From Argyresthia goedartella (Eukaryota; Arthropoda; Insecta; Lepidoptera; Argyresthiidae): DNA of 64,000 nucleotides. The notes under the pieces are model-generated. The model was not told where the DNA came from. It saw only the letters and a list, made by a program, of their open reading frames with translations, and did not search any database. The translations under genes were made by a program, and so were the position numbers. The stretch spans positions 35,455,356 to 35,519,355 of the forward strand of contig OX463815.1 of the NCBI GenBank assembly GCA_949825045.1. The letters run 5' to 3'. This document shows, piece after piece, positions 32,168 through 44,589 of this stretch (positions within the stretch are counted from its first letter, which is position 1; every line of letters starts with the position of its first letter).

Positions 32168-35100
32168 GTAAGAAGACATTCCTATCACTACCAAGTCTCG
32201 AAATGATAACCCGAAAAGTATCAAACCAATATTGATCTAGCTTCAGCATTCGACCAGATTCATACACAGGCGAGACACATCGCCTAGCCCACGCTTTAGA
32301 CGATACAGACATTGGCGTGAATATTAAAGTTCCTTTTGGACAATGTGTGACGTGGAGATGAAGTATTAAGCTTCGATTTCTGAGTCTCAAGAGGGACCGA
32401 TGCTATATGGATGATCCTACAGGTAGGTACTAAATCAGAAACACTTGTTTGTAATCCAAACGGAAATGTGACAGAAACGGGAACTATTCGAACTATTGTT
32501 TCACGAAGACTTCAAGTATAAATAGGCCACTAAGCTCATGCTTAATTAGAGTCTGACCAACCAGCCAGCTAGACTATCACAATTCTCTAAAGATAATCCT
32601 GGCATCAATATTGCTTAGAAGCCTACACTAAAATAGAGTTGTCTCTTTGTGATGTACCACAACGCAGGAGTTTCTTGCGTGATGCTATGAATTAAGTATA
32701 ACTACGATAAGATTTCTGCTGATTAACGTGAATCTTACAAGACAACTAATACTTGAAGCGATGTCTTGACTAAATTATTGGTGAGTAGTTTTAATTACCT
32801 ATCTCAATCAAGTGAATCATCTCGATCGGCCAATCTAATCAGATCAATAAAAACGATCGTGCCGCGAGTGTCGAAGGCTGCATCATCCCATAGTTCGATC
32901 CGACCAAACAATGCAAGTTTGTTTAAACAAACAGATGCACTCACAGTGGCCCGACCGAGGTAGCAAAATGACGGCTCAATGACAGTGACGTGATGACGAC
33001 GGCCCTTAGATATCGTTTATTTGGTGTCGTATCGTTTATATAATTTCATAAATCTTTATTGAACACGGTTATTTAAAAAAGATACATTAAGAGAAAACAT
33101 ATGTATAAAGGCGAGTTTATCTCTAAAAAGAGATTTCTTCCAGCAAACCAAGGCATGACAGGAAATTTTATCAATAAAGGGTAGGCACTGCACAATATCT
33201 AAACAATAATAAAATACATATAAGTAAATTACATATCTATAAAATACATACTCGTAAGTATATACCAAACTACTAAATACGTATCAATACATACATAAAC
33301 CTGTACATAAAGTTTACATATAATAATAATCTACATACTACAACTATCACAAAAGCAGAGGAAGTGCTCTTTTACCCGGTTTTTGAAAGCGAAAAGGGCT
33401 GTCTCTTATCGCACAAGGAAGTGCGTTCCACAGTCGGACCGCATTGGATTGTAAATATTTTATTTTATTGGTATATATCTGTAATTTATGTCGATTTGGC
33501 CTCGGCTGTCAAGGCATAGATAAATTATGTTAATAAATAAATAAATAAAAATAAATAAGTTTTCTCGTCATAAGAATTAGACATTCATCATTGGGAAAGG
33601 GATAACAGAACCGTAAGATTATACATACCTCAAGGTAACCGCCTTTGTAACGTCATTGTCCAATGACAATGGCGTCTTTAAGAGGCACAATATAGCCGAC
33701 GTTTGCCAGATAGCCGGTATTTTGTTAGTAGAATCCAGGCCCTGTTTGTATGTTGCTTACATTACGCATGCTCAGTGCACTAAACTGCAATTATACCAGC
33801 ACTAATAGCGTCCACAGACCTACTGTCATTGACCGACCTAACGCGTATGATCGACCAAATTAGCTTTACAGTCCGAACAAGCCAAAACACCCTTTAAATC
33901 CTCACGGTAGGGTTTAAAGAAAACATGGCCAGGACCAGCCAATTATAATTAAACATTGGTGCATTGGTGCAATTTCACGGTTCACCCGACGTTAGGTCAG
34001 ATATAAATTATTTGACAGGTTTTAGTCATTAGACGTTCTGGAATTTTCATCAGCGTGCTGCAGTAGCTGGTATCTACTTAGTAGCGTACGTCTTAAATCA
34101 TTATAACCCATGTTCTGTATATTGAAGAAGTTTGAAGAAGTGATGGAAGGACAACTCAGGGAGGGATAAGTCCCTATGTAGACAATCAGGGACCTAGTAA
34201 CACAGACGCCGATGTCGAATATATCTTGGACGACATCATTATCGGAGAATTCCTGTGGTTCGACGGAAGGAAAGGAAAGGACAGGAAGAAACACAAAACC
34301 TGGATCTTGGATGTTTATTTGTGTGTGACATCCCTGTTTCTGGTTCTCATGACACATGACAGGTACCTAGTTTGGCAGAAGCATGTATGGGCCTGTATAT
34401 AAAAGTTTATGTTTGTTATCAAAGCCAGTTGACAAATCAGAAGTGAACGCGTCCTCTCACAGCTGAATCCTCCCATTCCAGAAGGCGCTCAGTGCTGATG
34501 CTGCGGCACGCGAAGCCGGAAGACTCTGCCAACTACGAGTGCCGAGCGCAGGGCGCGATAGGGCCTCCCGCCGTCACCTCGGCGAATGTCAGCGTGGCGC
34601 CGACACAGTCAGCTCCGGACCCTGACACGAGTAAGAGCTAACTCAGAGGCATGCCTATGTTAAACCAGATTCAACAGTCCAATTTTCATCACAGGTGGCT
34701 AGCCCATCGGCGTAACTGTACACACACATTGTTTTCCAACACCTTTAGATCGTCCGTAATAGTCCGTATAATGTATGTAAGTTTGATTTGATTTTAAATC
34801 ATCGCAGTAGATTTTAAACAAAAATGCCTTTAATTTAGATGTTCCCACAGACTTGAATAGTAATCGATGGATGTTCCTAATAAATGAGCATGCAGTTTAC
34901 TTATAATGATGCTTCAATAACAATTGGATATTTGGCAACGCGAAACAAAAAAAACTTCGATTTGCACGAATAAGCTTTGGACCATCTGTGTTGCTTCAGC
35001 GTCCCCTACCCCACATTCTCTCAAATCTGCCTCATAATTCCATTCTCATACTATACTATACAGATTCCCAGTAATTAAGATAATTGTGTCAACAGCTGTT

Positions 35101-36351
35101 ATTGTTTATCTGTTTACTGTTTGACGTATATCTCGGACGAATTAAGTAAACACCTCCCTGGAATGCAATAACCTTAAAAAGTCAACGCTTGAGGTGTCTA
35201 CTTAACTCGTTCGAGTTATACACTCAATGCGTCTTATTACTGTGAACGCATCGACTGCTACGTTTCTTGTTGTTCCTGGGAATCTTCGTTGCGTTCTATG
35301 AATAGGCGCATTGTAATCAGCTTTTTATAACGCGCTGTATTTGGCAATATTGCTTCAGGTTTTTGCATTACAACTGCTGTAATTGTGGCATATTTAACAG
35401 CTGTATTTTATGCTCCTTTGTTTGAGAAACTGTACATTAATTATCATATCCAGCCCAGCTCGACCTACTGCTGGGCATAGGAATCTTCTCTAAAGAGCCA
35501 TTCCGCACGATCCAGTGAAATTACTTCCGACTTGATATCTTCGCAGCATCCTGCTGGTGGTCGGCCTTGTCACTCCCCTTAGCCACCACTCAGTGACTGC
35601 TTAGGTCTGCCGCCCAACATCACCTCTAGAGACAAGGTTGTTAAATTCTTTGTTTAAGTTAATTCTGTTTACGTTTCAGCGCAATGGAGCACCCAGTGTC
35701 CGATGCCAGACCCGGCGTCCTTCTGCCTGAATGGAGGCACCTGCCTATTTTTTGAGCAAGTACGGGAACCCGCTTGCAGGTAGGTGTTGCAATCTTCACC
35801 AACTTCATCAACTCGTAACTGTTTTCAAGATGTCTTTGTCTTGTGACGAGTTAATATTTTTTCAAACCATGTGGTAAAATCAATAATTCTTTAGTACACG
35901 TCGCTTCACTCATTACGAGCGGTGGCCTTGAATGCGCAGTAGTCATTTTTTAATACCTGCACATATGCGCGGTAAACCCCGCCATTTTCGCACAGCGCTC
36001 TTAATTCGTGAGGCGACCTATACCTACCTAATGATTTTCCTGCATGCCGCGGTTTATAAAAATCTCCTCCAGAGATCAACCCCAAAGAGGTTCGACGGTA
36101 AAAACCAAGGAGTTTCTTGAGTGTTGCTAGATCTATGAACCGAACATCATGCATCACAGGCAACGGAGTGAAGATCGTCTGCAATCTTGTCTCCATTGCA
36201 AAGAGGAGAACACCTTGAACATATATTTTTTTTCAGGTGCCGCGAAGGCTTCAACGGCCAACGCTGCGAGAACAAGGAGGCGTCTAACCGGAGCAGTATG
36301 TATCATTCCTATACGTGCAAACTGGGCCTCTTCACGTCCTACTACTGCTAG
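31999..36351 (+). CDS. vn: vein homologue, neuregulin-like EGFR ligand (3' four exons)
   Basis: The exons are 31,999-32,167, 34,482-34,630, 35,680-35,779 and 36,237-36,351. Phases match at every junction: the first exon enters in phase 1 and the later introns are phase 2, 1 and 2. Together they encode an immunoglobulin domain (Cys in RLECIA, Trp in ITWYRDG, second Cys in DSANYECRAQ), a short linker, and one EGF domain with all six cysteines (CPMPDPASFC, LNGGTC, EPACRCREGFNGQRC). A short tail and TAG follow. No membrane segment follows the EGF domain, which fits Vein, the secreted neuregulin-like ligand of the insect EGF receptor, and not Spitz-type ligands. The amino-terminal exons, including the signal peptide, are not identifiable and lie upstream. 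A donor-like GTATGT inside the last exon suggests an alternative carboxy end (see 40,080). Assignment is from domain order. Confidence 0.85.
33045..33450 (-). pseudogene. LINE 3' end in vein intron
   Basis: On the minus strand, from about 33,450, the frame reads VRLWNALPCAIRDSPFRFQK, the conserved WN-LP..IR motif near the carboxy terminus of LINE ORF2. Stop codons, a ~290-bp 3' UTR and an AATAAA near 33,058 follow. It is a 5'-truncated insertion, a typical product of incomplete target-primed reverse transcription. Confidence 0.7.
34290..34405 (+). mobile_element. SINE family 1 tail fragment in vein intron
   Basis: CTTGGATGTTTATTTGTGTG then CCCTGTTTCTGGTTCTCATG and GTACCTAGTTTGGCAGAAGC match the SINE 1 tail. 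No tRNA-like head is seen. Confidence 0.55.
34482..34630 (+). CDS. vn: vein exon: second half of Ig domain
   Basis: The acceptor CCCATTCCAG ends at 34,481 and the donor GTAAGA starts at 34,631. It encodes SVLMLRHAKPEDSANYECRA with the D-x-A-x-Y-x-C signature of Ig strand F, then VTSANVSVAP and a Pro/Asp-rich linker. The GC content is clearly higher than the flanking intron. Confidence 0.85.
35455..35640 (-). pseudogene. RTE-type LINE carboxy-terminal fragment
   Basis: On the minus strand a frame reads GRPPAGCCEDIKSEVISLDR then AEWLFREDSYAQQ, ending in a stop. The G-R-P-P..D-I and the aromatic-rich end that follows are the typical last residues of lepidopteran RTE-like ORF2 proteins. It lies in the vein intron just before the EGF exon. 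Confidence 0.6.
35680..35779 (+). CDS. vn: vein exon: EGF domain, cysteines 1-4
   Basis: The acceptor TTACGTTTCAG ends at 35,679 and the donor GTAGGTG starts at 35,780. It encodes TQCPMPDPASFCLNGGTCLF then FEQVREPAC. The intron interrupts the EGF domain right after its fourth cysteine. Confidence 0.87.
36237..36351 (+). CDS. vn: vein terminal exon: EGF cysteines 5-6 and tail
   Basis: The acceptor TTTTTTTTCAG ends at 36,236. The exon completes the EGF domain (CREGFNGQRC) and reads on for 26 codons to TAG at 36,349-36,351. An internal GTATGT at 36,296 could serve as a donor and would cut off the last 18 codons. Confidence 0.75.
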
Positions 36352-36418
36352 CGCGATGCGCCGGCGATCCCACCTCGTTCCAATTTTAAATGTTATGAAA
36401 TTAATTTAAAATCTTAAA

Positions 36419-36626
36419 TAACCCCCGACCCAACAAGTTGAAAATGAGCTTATGATCTTTAAACGCCCAAAAAGACTTTATAGCTAATGACCATCTCGAT
36501 CACATCAGCTTTCAAACAGAGGAAACCGCATCAAAATCGGTCCATTCGATTACGAGTTATGATGAGACAGACACACACGGAAACACACGTGAACTTATTA
36601 CACCCCTCTTTTTGCGTCGGGGGTTA
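36419..36626 (-). repeat. dispersed repeat family I (MITE-like), copy 2
   Basis: The ends TAACCCCCGACCC and (reverse complement of the right end) TAACCCCCGACGC are inverted repeats. Inside are ATCAAAATCGGTCCATTCGA and ACACCCCTCTTTTTGCGTCG. It is related to 16,731-17,068. It sits 67 bp after the vein stop codon, so it would be in the 3' UTR of that isoform. Confidence 0.7.
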
Positions 36627-36639
36627 AATAAATTAGCTC

Positions 36640-39600
36640 GCAACGCGGACTTAAGTAGCGCTTGCTAGGCCTGTGGTGCTTTTGAGTTGTTTGGCAGTTT
36701 GTTCATGTTCGTAATTAAGTACCTTTAATTGTGTTTGATATGTGCGGATGGCCATTTGTTTGGTTGCTAGTGCAATCCAGAACTCCCTTCACTAAAACAA
36801 TATGACTGTTTATCCTATCGGAAAAGGATTGAAAGAAAGAAGTGATTAATACAGCAACTTTGCAGCACTAAATTGTTTAAAATAATCATCTAGCTAAAGA
36901 AAGTTTTGTCTTAGGTCTCTTAGTCGGCATGCGATTTTTTCTACTATTTTGTGTAATGCAAAATACTGTCACGAATGCACCAAACAATCCAAAAGAGGAC
37001 AGCCCACGCCTAGCGTAAGAATCGTATCATTCGAGGCAAGCATCACTCAGGTGAAATTGAGCCTTGTTCAAATTACCTAGAGTGCATAATTTATTTTACG
37101 ATTAATGGGGCCAGCTGTTTTCACTGCTGAAGTAGATTTTTGAGGCAAAGTATTTTTAGCTTCGATGTATACTTGCATTTATTTTTTAAAGAACTTGTTT
37201 AGATTTTCGTTCGTAATGATAAGCGTAAATAGCTGGCCCAGTGAGATTATATCATTTAAGCTTTTAGTCGCGTTAACAATATGTTTTATTTGCTACATCC
37301 GACTTTTATATATGAAATTAAATATTTTGAAGTAACATTCAAATGTGTTAAAAGGCCAAAGTCGCCAGTGTTTTTATTTAAATTATCTTGACGTTACTTT
37401 AAATTATTTATCAAGTTTTGATATGAAAGTCAATTGATTCTACTTAAAATAATTCGGTTTCACTTAAAAATAGGTACATTTTTGATTTCATTCAAATAAG
37501 TACCTAGGAGAGTACTATTATCTCATACGTATCAATGCTGATTTTAATTTGGTTGCTTATTTATACTACTTATCTAATAAAGTTGTAAATATATTAAATA
37601 TTTTTCTAAACTGTAATTCGCAATTTATAATGTACTATTATTTACTAAGTTTTGAGTAACGCGTAGTTATTATCTGATGAGACTTGCAAATTTTGTACAT
37701 ATCTAATTAGGGTAAGGTGTTAATGTCCATATGAAAATATACAACAAAATAGTTGAGAGGCCCTTTTTAACTATACTGAGAAACTTGTACATAGGAGTAA
37801 AACTTGGATCCCAGTTCAAAGTTCAGATTCAGTAAATCTGTGGAAGTGCAACAAAGCGTTTCGCACTGACCAAAAAATTATAATTTTTCCTTTTTTTATC
37901 GGCCCAACCTAGTCAAAGAGCAGTTTTAATTCTATAGCTAGATATTCTTAAACCTAATTTATAATATAATAATTTTATGTGTGCAGTTGGAAGGACGGAT
38001 GGTTGTGGTAATAGCGTGACTTTCGATTCTGTGCTTCGAAGTTCTAAGTATAGTACAACACTTCTGAATATACTCTAATCCTCTCTATTTTGCCGATTTG
38101 TGTCTAGTTTTTAAGGTACGGAGATCTTTTCACTGACTACTCCAATCACATCTTTAATTTTGTAAAAAGTCTTCAATTATTTTTTAAGTTTACTATTTAT
38201 ATTTTATTGATTTTAGCACGTATTATTTATTTTAATTCGAGATGAGGATGATGGGGCATTATTTGTTTAGGATGATGTGACGTCACACCGCTTACACAGA
38301 AAATATAAATATCTAGAAATAGTAATTTTTCAAAATGCCTGTTGTGACGTGACGATTGTAACATCACTGAATCTTATCTTTATGTAGTCTCACAACAAAT
38401 ATTAAGACGCGAAAAACTGTATTATTTTTTGGTTGGCTATACCAAAATCACAATAAAAGAATGAGTGTTGGAATTAACAGAAAGCCGAATTTTGATTTTT
38501 ATTTAATTTGCTTTTCTTTTTTTTCCTGTCCTCGCTACAATCCCAAAGTTTTAGAAACGGCTGCGCAAGTTTTTTGTTCCGTAAGATTGTAGAAGTCAAT
38601 GACTTGGTATGTATTTTAATTCAGAATTTATTTAAATTTTTCACTTCCATAGAGCTATAGGCACAGCACACTTCTTTTGCAATGAAAAAATGTAAAGAGA
38701 TTCAATTACCTCCGGCACTGTGTTAAAACAAATTCGATTCATTCCATTTAATACCTATTACATTTATATGTTGGTTCATGTAAGCCGGTCCGAATAAGTC
38801 TTCACATTTTTATCATAAATAGTTTAGTGCTAATGCTTTTTTCATTTTTTAAGATAACGCCTTCTTCAGAATAATAGTAATTATAGTAGATTGTTATATA
38901 AAGGAGGTAAGTCATCAATAACACCCGAGGTTGTTTATGGTTCGAGGTTGTAATTGATCACTTACACCTGAGTGCAATACTCTACTTTTCGTCACTAATG
39001 CGAGGAAATAAAAAAAAACATACAAAAGAAGTATTTTTTTTAACAGTGCTTTTTTCGTTAAAAATATATTTCTAACAACGTTTTAAACTAGATTTGCGTG
39101 GCGCCAATTTTTATAATTCTTTTCAAGCGATTTTTTTCTGGCTGATGCGATTGTTTACAAAAGAAAAGCCTTGTCCCAAAAAACAAAGAAAGGAGCCTCG
39201 TACTCGAACCTCCCTGGTATATAAATCGCAATTACCCTCCGCATAACGACCTTAAATAAAATTAGTTTTCAGCGCATTAGTGATGAAAAAAATATGTTAG
39301 TTTTATTATTTGTTGTGAGATAACATCAAGCATTATTTCTGATTAATTACAATATCTACATTCAAATGCACTCTCTATCTTTACCTAAACTATACACATG
39401 ACTAACTGAAGAGGTAGTTATTTTAATCTCCTGCTAATGGCGGCTTTGACCATTCTTTTCTATTTTAAGTCGACTTTGTTTTAGATACCTAGACTTTAAT
39501 TATTTTATTTACACCTTGGCAATATTTAATAGAAAATAAATGACGGCAGCATAAGTGACTTATTAGCGGACTACTGTATATTAAACCAAGCCACAGTAGA

Positions 39601-41890
39601 ACCATAGGTATAACCAAGAATGTAGATCAAGCAGGAATTCATCATACGTCATCACGCCTATGGCATGTATCTGTTAATCACACCCTCTCTTTCTAACACA
39701 GGCGTGGTGACATATCGTGAATTTTTCCTTAACTTCTTGGCTTTCACTGTATGGTTCTACTATGGAATACCAAATATTTTATTTTAAAAATCGTTGCCAT
39801 AATTAATTTTCAATCATTTCTTGCCAAGGTTTAACTAAATCGCGAGACATTTTATGCTAAATGTGTTACTTACAAGCCGCCATACTTTCTAAACTAAATA
39901 ATGCGTTTGATTATGCTTTGTCTAATTAATTATTTATAAACATTACTTATTTGTGCAGTAACCACATTCATCTAAGACATCAATGCTCTTTTTGAAGATG
40001 GTAACTGAACAGACAGGTTTAGAATATGTTACGAATATGGAATTATTATAAGCTAACAAAACTTTACTTTATATTTCAGTTATGGACACCCAGTACGATT
40101 AATTGACGAATCTCGAAACGAACCGACACGCACGGCTGGTGAAATGATGAAGCATTCCTCTAATTTAATCGATTCAAAACTAAAATCATCGATCGCAGTT
40201 ACGAGTAGCGTAGTAAAAGTCGCGGCCATTTTTTTATTCCGATTTTTATCATAGTCTTGATCCTGAAAAAAACACCTTTAACTTTTAATTCCAATGATGC
40301 TCAACTCAAGGTACCTATTGTTAGTTTTACTTTGTCCCAGAAACTGTCACAACCACAAAAAAAACACTAAAATAATGAGCGTTTGTGAAGTTTAGATATT
40401 TTTTATCAGTTTTGTTAAAAAATTAACTATTCCTACACATAATTGGTACTATCCGGCCTTGTTCTTGCCTTAAACTGTGTACCCCAAAAATAAATAAATA
40501 ACCTATAGCAACTTATTTTCATATACTATGCTAAACTGGAATTAAATTAAAAAAAAGCTTAGCTGACTGGATTCATATAAATATTCACAAATTGCTTGGT
40601 ATACTATATAAATCCACATTTTCCTATAACAATGGTGCTTGAAATTAGATAGGTAAGTAGATTATTTGTGTTCCTATGATACCGATAACTTCCACATCGA
40701 GTATTTTATGTTATCTGTCATCTAGGTAGGTACCTATTCAGAATACTAATTTAATACTTTTGTCTTATTTGTCACAATCTCGCATAGTGAACGTTGTTGA
40801 ACAAAAACAGCAATGTTTCAAGAATGTTTACTCGAATAATAAATTCAGGCTCACTCACAACACAGACAGACAGTCGAATATAAAATGTTAAGTTGTATTA
40901 ACGATTATTGTACAGTATTATTTGCTGAGTAAATGTTATTTATTGTATTATTAAAACTGCTAATTTGTAATTTGTAGTTTGTTATATTAAATGATTAGAC
41001 AACATGTCTGATTTTAATTATTCCTTTTGGATAATTTAATAGCAAATGCCATTGAACTATTATTACTAGCGTATGGAACCGCTACTGCGAACCATTTCTT
41101 TGCGCCATAAACTAACGCCAACCGGCGTTATTCCCTTAAGTTAGTCCCTCGCCAGCGCTCATAGAGACCGCATTCCGATATTGTGACTAAAAACAGTTCA
41201 AAAATGCCTTCTCGCGTCTTGCGATATAGTAAAGATGCGACTACTACGAAGAAAAAGGATAGTGGCGTAAAATATCAACTAAAATAATCCAAAATTAATT
41301 TTGAAAATTATTTTCTCCTGTACCCGACTTTCGTATGAAAACCATGGAACATAAAAAGTGAAAACCGTACTGATAAGAAACGTAGGTACTAATGGTGATA
41401 CGAGAGAGCACTTCACAAATATGTGGGATATGATGAATGTGGTAAATATGGGTAGAGGACTTCTAAACTAACAAAACATGTTTGGTAATATTTTAACACG
41501 ACTGCCCCCAACAACGGAGTGTATTGTTTTCAGGGTTACCACAACTTCTTAAAGCCTGAACGGATTTCGAAATGTGTGGTATCGCTAGGATCTAGCATCC
41601 TAAGTGGAGAAGGCTATAAATCTATACTAGGTGTAAAAATAATTTACTTTTCAGATCATTTAAAAATATGGCAGTCGCGTTTATTTAATATTTTTGATTT
41701 GATTTATAACCTAATTTTTGTAGGTTACCTAATGTTAGTCTACATAAACCTTTGTTTAAATCTCGGTTACAATGAATACTTAGATCGGTACATTTTGTAA
41801 TAGACAGCTCTCAATCAAATGAAGTTTAAAGCGGTGTCACTTCTGCGGTGTGTAATCTACAGGGAGGACACGTCGAGCTCGCGGCAGGTC
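36640..41890. other. 5-kb AT-rich region, mostly free of recognised repeats
   Basis: Apart from one possible vein exon at 40,080 I see no coding exon and no member of the repeat families so common elsewhere in the window. Several AATAAA signals occur (for example near 38,453, 40,488 and 40,846). A long vein 3' UTR, an intron between alternative last exons, or conserved regulatory DNA would all fit. A more CpG-rich patch is at 41,085-41,175. Confidence 0.45.
40080..40102 (+). CDS. vn: possible alternative last coding exon of vein
   Basis: A good acceptor (CTTTATATTTCAG) ends at 40,079. Joining it in phase to the internal donor at 36,296 adds IMDTQYD and then TAA at 40,100-40,102. The phase match and short acidic/aromatic end are suggestive, but seven codons are too few to prove an exon and the intron would be 3.8 kb. 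Transcript data would decide. Confidence 0.3.
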
Positions 41891-41891
41891 A

Positions 41892-41911
41892 CCCCCCCCC
41901 CCCCCCCCCCC
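41892..41911 (+). repeat. 20-bp poly-C tract
   Basis: Twenty consecutive C residues occur in AT-rich DNA, flanked by CGGCAGGTCA on the left and GCTTGTGATC on the right. It is prone to length error in sequencing and assembly, so the exact count is uncertain. Confidence 0.9.
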
Positions 41912-42075
41912 GCTTGTGATCTACTTGCGACACGTTTGTGGTTCGAGACAGCGTCTCTATAGTAATGGTAGCTCAATGGCAAATGCTTTCATTTTACGGA
42001 TGCATCAAATCTACATAAGAAGGAAGTCATCTATTCCAAATTTGAAAATATAAATGACGAAGAAATGGAAGATAA

Positions 42076-42567
42076 TAGTAGTTTATGTGACTGCTACATA
42101 ATGGAGGGCATTAATACTCGAGAGTGGGTTTATGAAACGAGCTGAAGGCGAGTTTCATAATAATATCACTCGAGAGTTTTAATGCCTAATTATGTACATT
42201 TACATACACTAGTTTATCTACACACATATCATAAGCTCTCTTTGATGTGTTCAGGAACCGCATGTTTGACCGGCATTGTGGCTCTGCAGTTGTTTAGCTT
42301 GTTCTGTAGTAGCAACTTCATGCAGGCGGGCTTCGGCGTTCGAAATTTGAATATCAGTACCAACTTCACAAACTAGGGGCGGCACGCAGTCGGGCGTCGG
42401 CGTTCGAAATTTGAATGTCATAATATGTAGAAAAACTACACATTATGGTCATAATGTGTAATTTTTCAGATGAATGAGTTTTTACCAAGTAGTTTAACAT
42501 TATGCTAATCGTAACATGCGGTTTTTGTACGCAGTAAAGAGGGTTTATGATACGTGTGTAGATAAAC
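42076..42567 (+). repeat. repeat G, uninterrupted copy
   Basis: Two parts are visible. Bases 42,076-42,205 form a foldback: TACATAATGGAGGGCATTAA and its mirror TTAATGCCTAATTATGTA flank an inner ACTCGAGAG/CACTCGAGAG pair. Bases 42,212-42,567 have inverted ends GTTTATCTACACACATATCA and (reverse complement) GTTTATCTACACACGTATCA. A further palindrome, CATTATGGTCATAATG, lies at about 42,443-42,458. The same arrangement occurs at 54,666-54,969 plus 62,231-62,384, where a BEL/Pao element splits it. Non-coding. Confidence 0.75.
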
Positions 42568-43969
42568 AATGAAATAGGTAGTAAACGGAAAAGAAGGTGG
42601 CCTTTATGATGATGAACGTGATGCTTATGTACGTTACGTACACTTGACAAGTAACAAGAAAGATTGTTTTAAACATTATCAGGAAATTTATTGTCTTGTA
42701 AAACTTTACAAACTAAACGCTAACGTTAAAACTTAATTTACACTACAAACTAAAATTACTATGTACACATTACTGTATTTCTAATATCACTTAAGCTGAC
42801 ATAAGAAGGTTACGTTTAATGCAAAAGAAATTAAAACCGCAAATAAATATAGGCCAACTCTGGCCTGTAATTGTTGCAAATAAAAAAAAACATGAACTGT
42901 GGTGAAACTAGAGATGGGGGCCCGAGTAAATGGCATTTTGTATTTATCAAAAATTGGTATTTACTGATCTGAAAGTTTTTACTTTAGTTAGCTAGTCTCA
43001 TATTTTGACACTACAATGTAGAATTATTAAATTATTAAGTGTTCCTATTTTGAGGGTTATTGGTGCGTTTTATGCTTTCTATCTGTAACTAACTAAGAAT
43101 GATTGTGCCTATGTACTAAAATCTTAGAATCTAAATTTGGCCCGCTTCTAGTTCTTCTATAATTATGAAAGTTGCCGTGTTTATTTAGTTTAAAAGACGA
43201 TACAATTATATGGTACCATCAAGCTGGTCGGATGATGGAGCTCGAAGGTGGGACAAGGAGCGCTGGGATTCTTCCTAGTAATCCCATCTAGTTAGGGCTC
43301 ATTAGATTTGTTACAATAAATCATTTCATCAGTCAATCAATCAATCAGTTCATTTTACCTGACAATGCGAACCAGAGGATGGTGCTGGAAGCTGGTAAAC
43401 AGAACTTTGGGATGCTGTGCTTAGCAATAAAATAAAATGTTAAAAATATATTCAACTAGTAGTTATAAATAGCCGATTCTTCAGAGTATTTATCGATACT
43501 TCGGATTTACATTATACAGAGTGGATAATCAGATTAATACCTGGTGACTGAATTAGCTGACCAAATTTTAGAGATAACTTTTCCATATGAACTTATGGTG
43601 CAAATGAAAAAAACTGGCCATGTGCTAGTTTAGACTCGCGCACCGACGACGGTACCGCATAAATCACTTTACAGTTTTCACCTTGCTTCGGGGCAAATTT
43701 TATGATTGTAGGTCAACGAGAAATACCCTATAGGTTTCGTTTCCCTTGCGAATATCAAACTATTACAGATGTGACATATATGTCGGTATTTTTTTACTGT
43801 GGTCTGTTAGTTTGATTTTCTCGCAACATTAACAGGCCACAGCCTTGAGTAATCAATATTAATTTCAACATCTTTACGCGTTCCTGAGAAAAAGTGTCTT
43901 GACAGCCGGACAGACATTTATCTTGTGGTAACCGATTGTGGCTCAGTGAGCTGTAGACCTCGCGAGTGA
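42568..43969. other. no gene seen
   Basis: AT-rich with short frames. The segment 43,205-43,400 (AAGCTGGTCGGATGATGGAG; ACCAGAGGATGGTGCTGGAA) looks like a diverged dispersed repeat but has no second copy here. Confidence 0.4.
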
Positions 43970-44045
43970 CACACTTTCCACTTTTGTGGTATTTCACATA
44001 CAAACTTATGAACGCACCTGGTATATGGAGTATGAAAGTAGCCGC
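43970..44045 (+). repeat. internal fragment of repeat family A
   Basis: GGTATTTCACATACAAACTT then ATGAACGCACCTGG and GAGTATGAAAGTAGCCGC match the internal part of the elements at 22,620-22,690 and 24,650-24,720. Confidence 0.6.
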
Positions 44046-44589
44046 GCCGGAGTTCCAGTGCCTTAAGTGATGATGGTGAGAAAATTGTCTGTTAAAATGA
44101 ACAGGTCTTGTCCCGATGAATCTAAAGAGCCCAAATTTGATAGGATTACTTAGAAGTGGGCCAAATTTAGATTTTATTACATAGGGTCAGACATTCTTTG
44201 TTAGTTAATTAGTTACAGCTAGACAACATAAAATGCACTAATAACCCCTCAAATACTTGACTATTCAACAAATCAGTATTACTTATGCTGCTCTTGGTGC
44301 CATTATAAGGTAAGTTAGATGTTTAGCTATTAATATGTTTTTGGAAGAAACATATATAGTTAGATGGTAATAGAATTTTTTAAATCAAGTGATAAATGCA
44401 ATATAAAATAACTTGCATTTGTAGTGGTCAGAAAATTAATTGCATTAATAAATTATAACCAGGTGTAGCCAGATTACCGATAGTCTCCTGTAAATAATGG
44501 ATTAACTTTTTAAAGCATCAGTGTTTTAAACAGGACTTATTATCCTCTAGCCATAATATTTTACAATAAAATTAGGGTTGAAGGCTAAA

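Noticed and set aside
34022..34357. 111-codon minus-strand ORF in a vein intron
   Set aside because: It overlaps a SINE tail and has no recognisable motif; probably chance.
31999..36351. Assignment of the Ig-EGF gene to Spitz/Keren/Gurken-type ligands
   Set aside because: Those lack an Ig domain and have a membrane segment after the EGF domain; neither fits.
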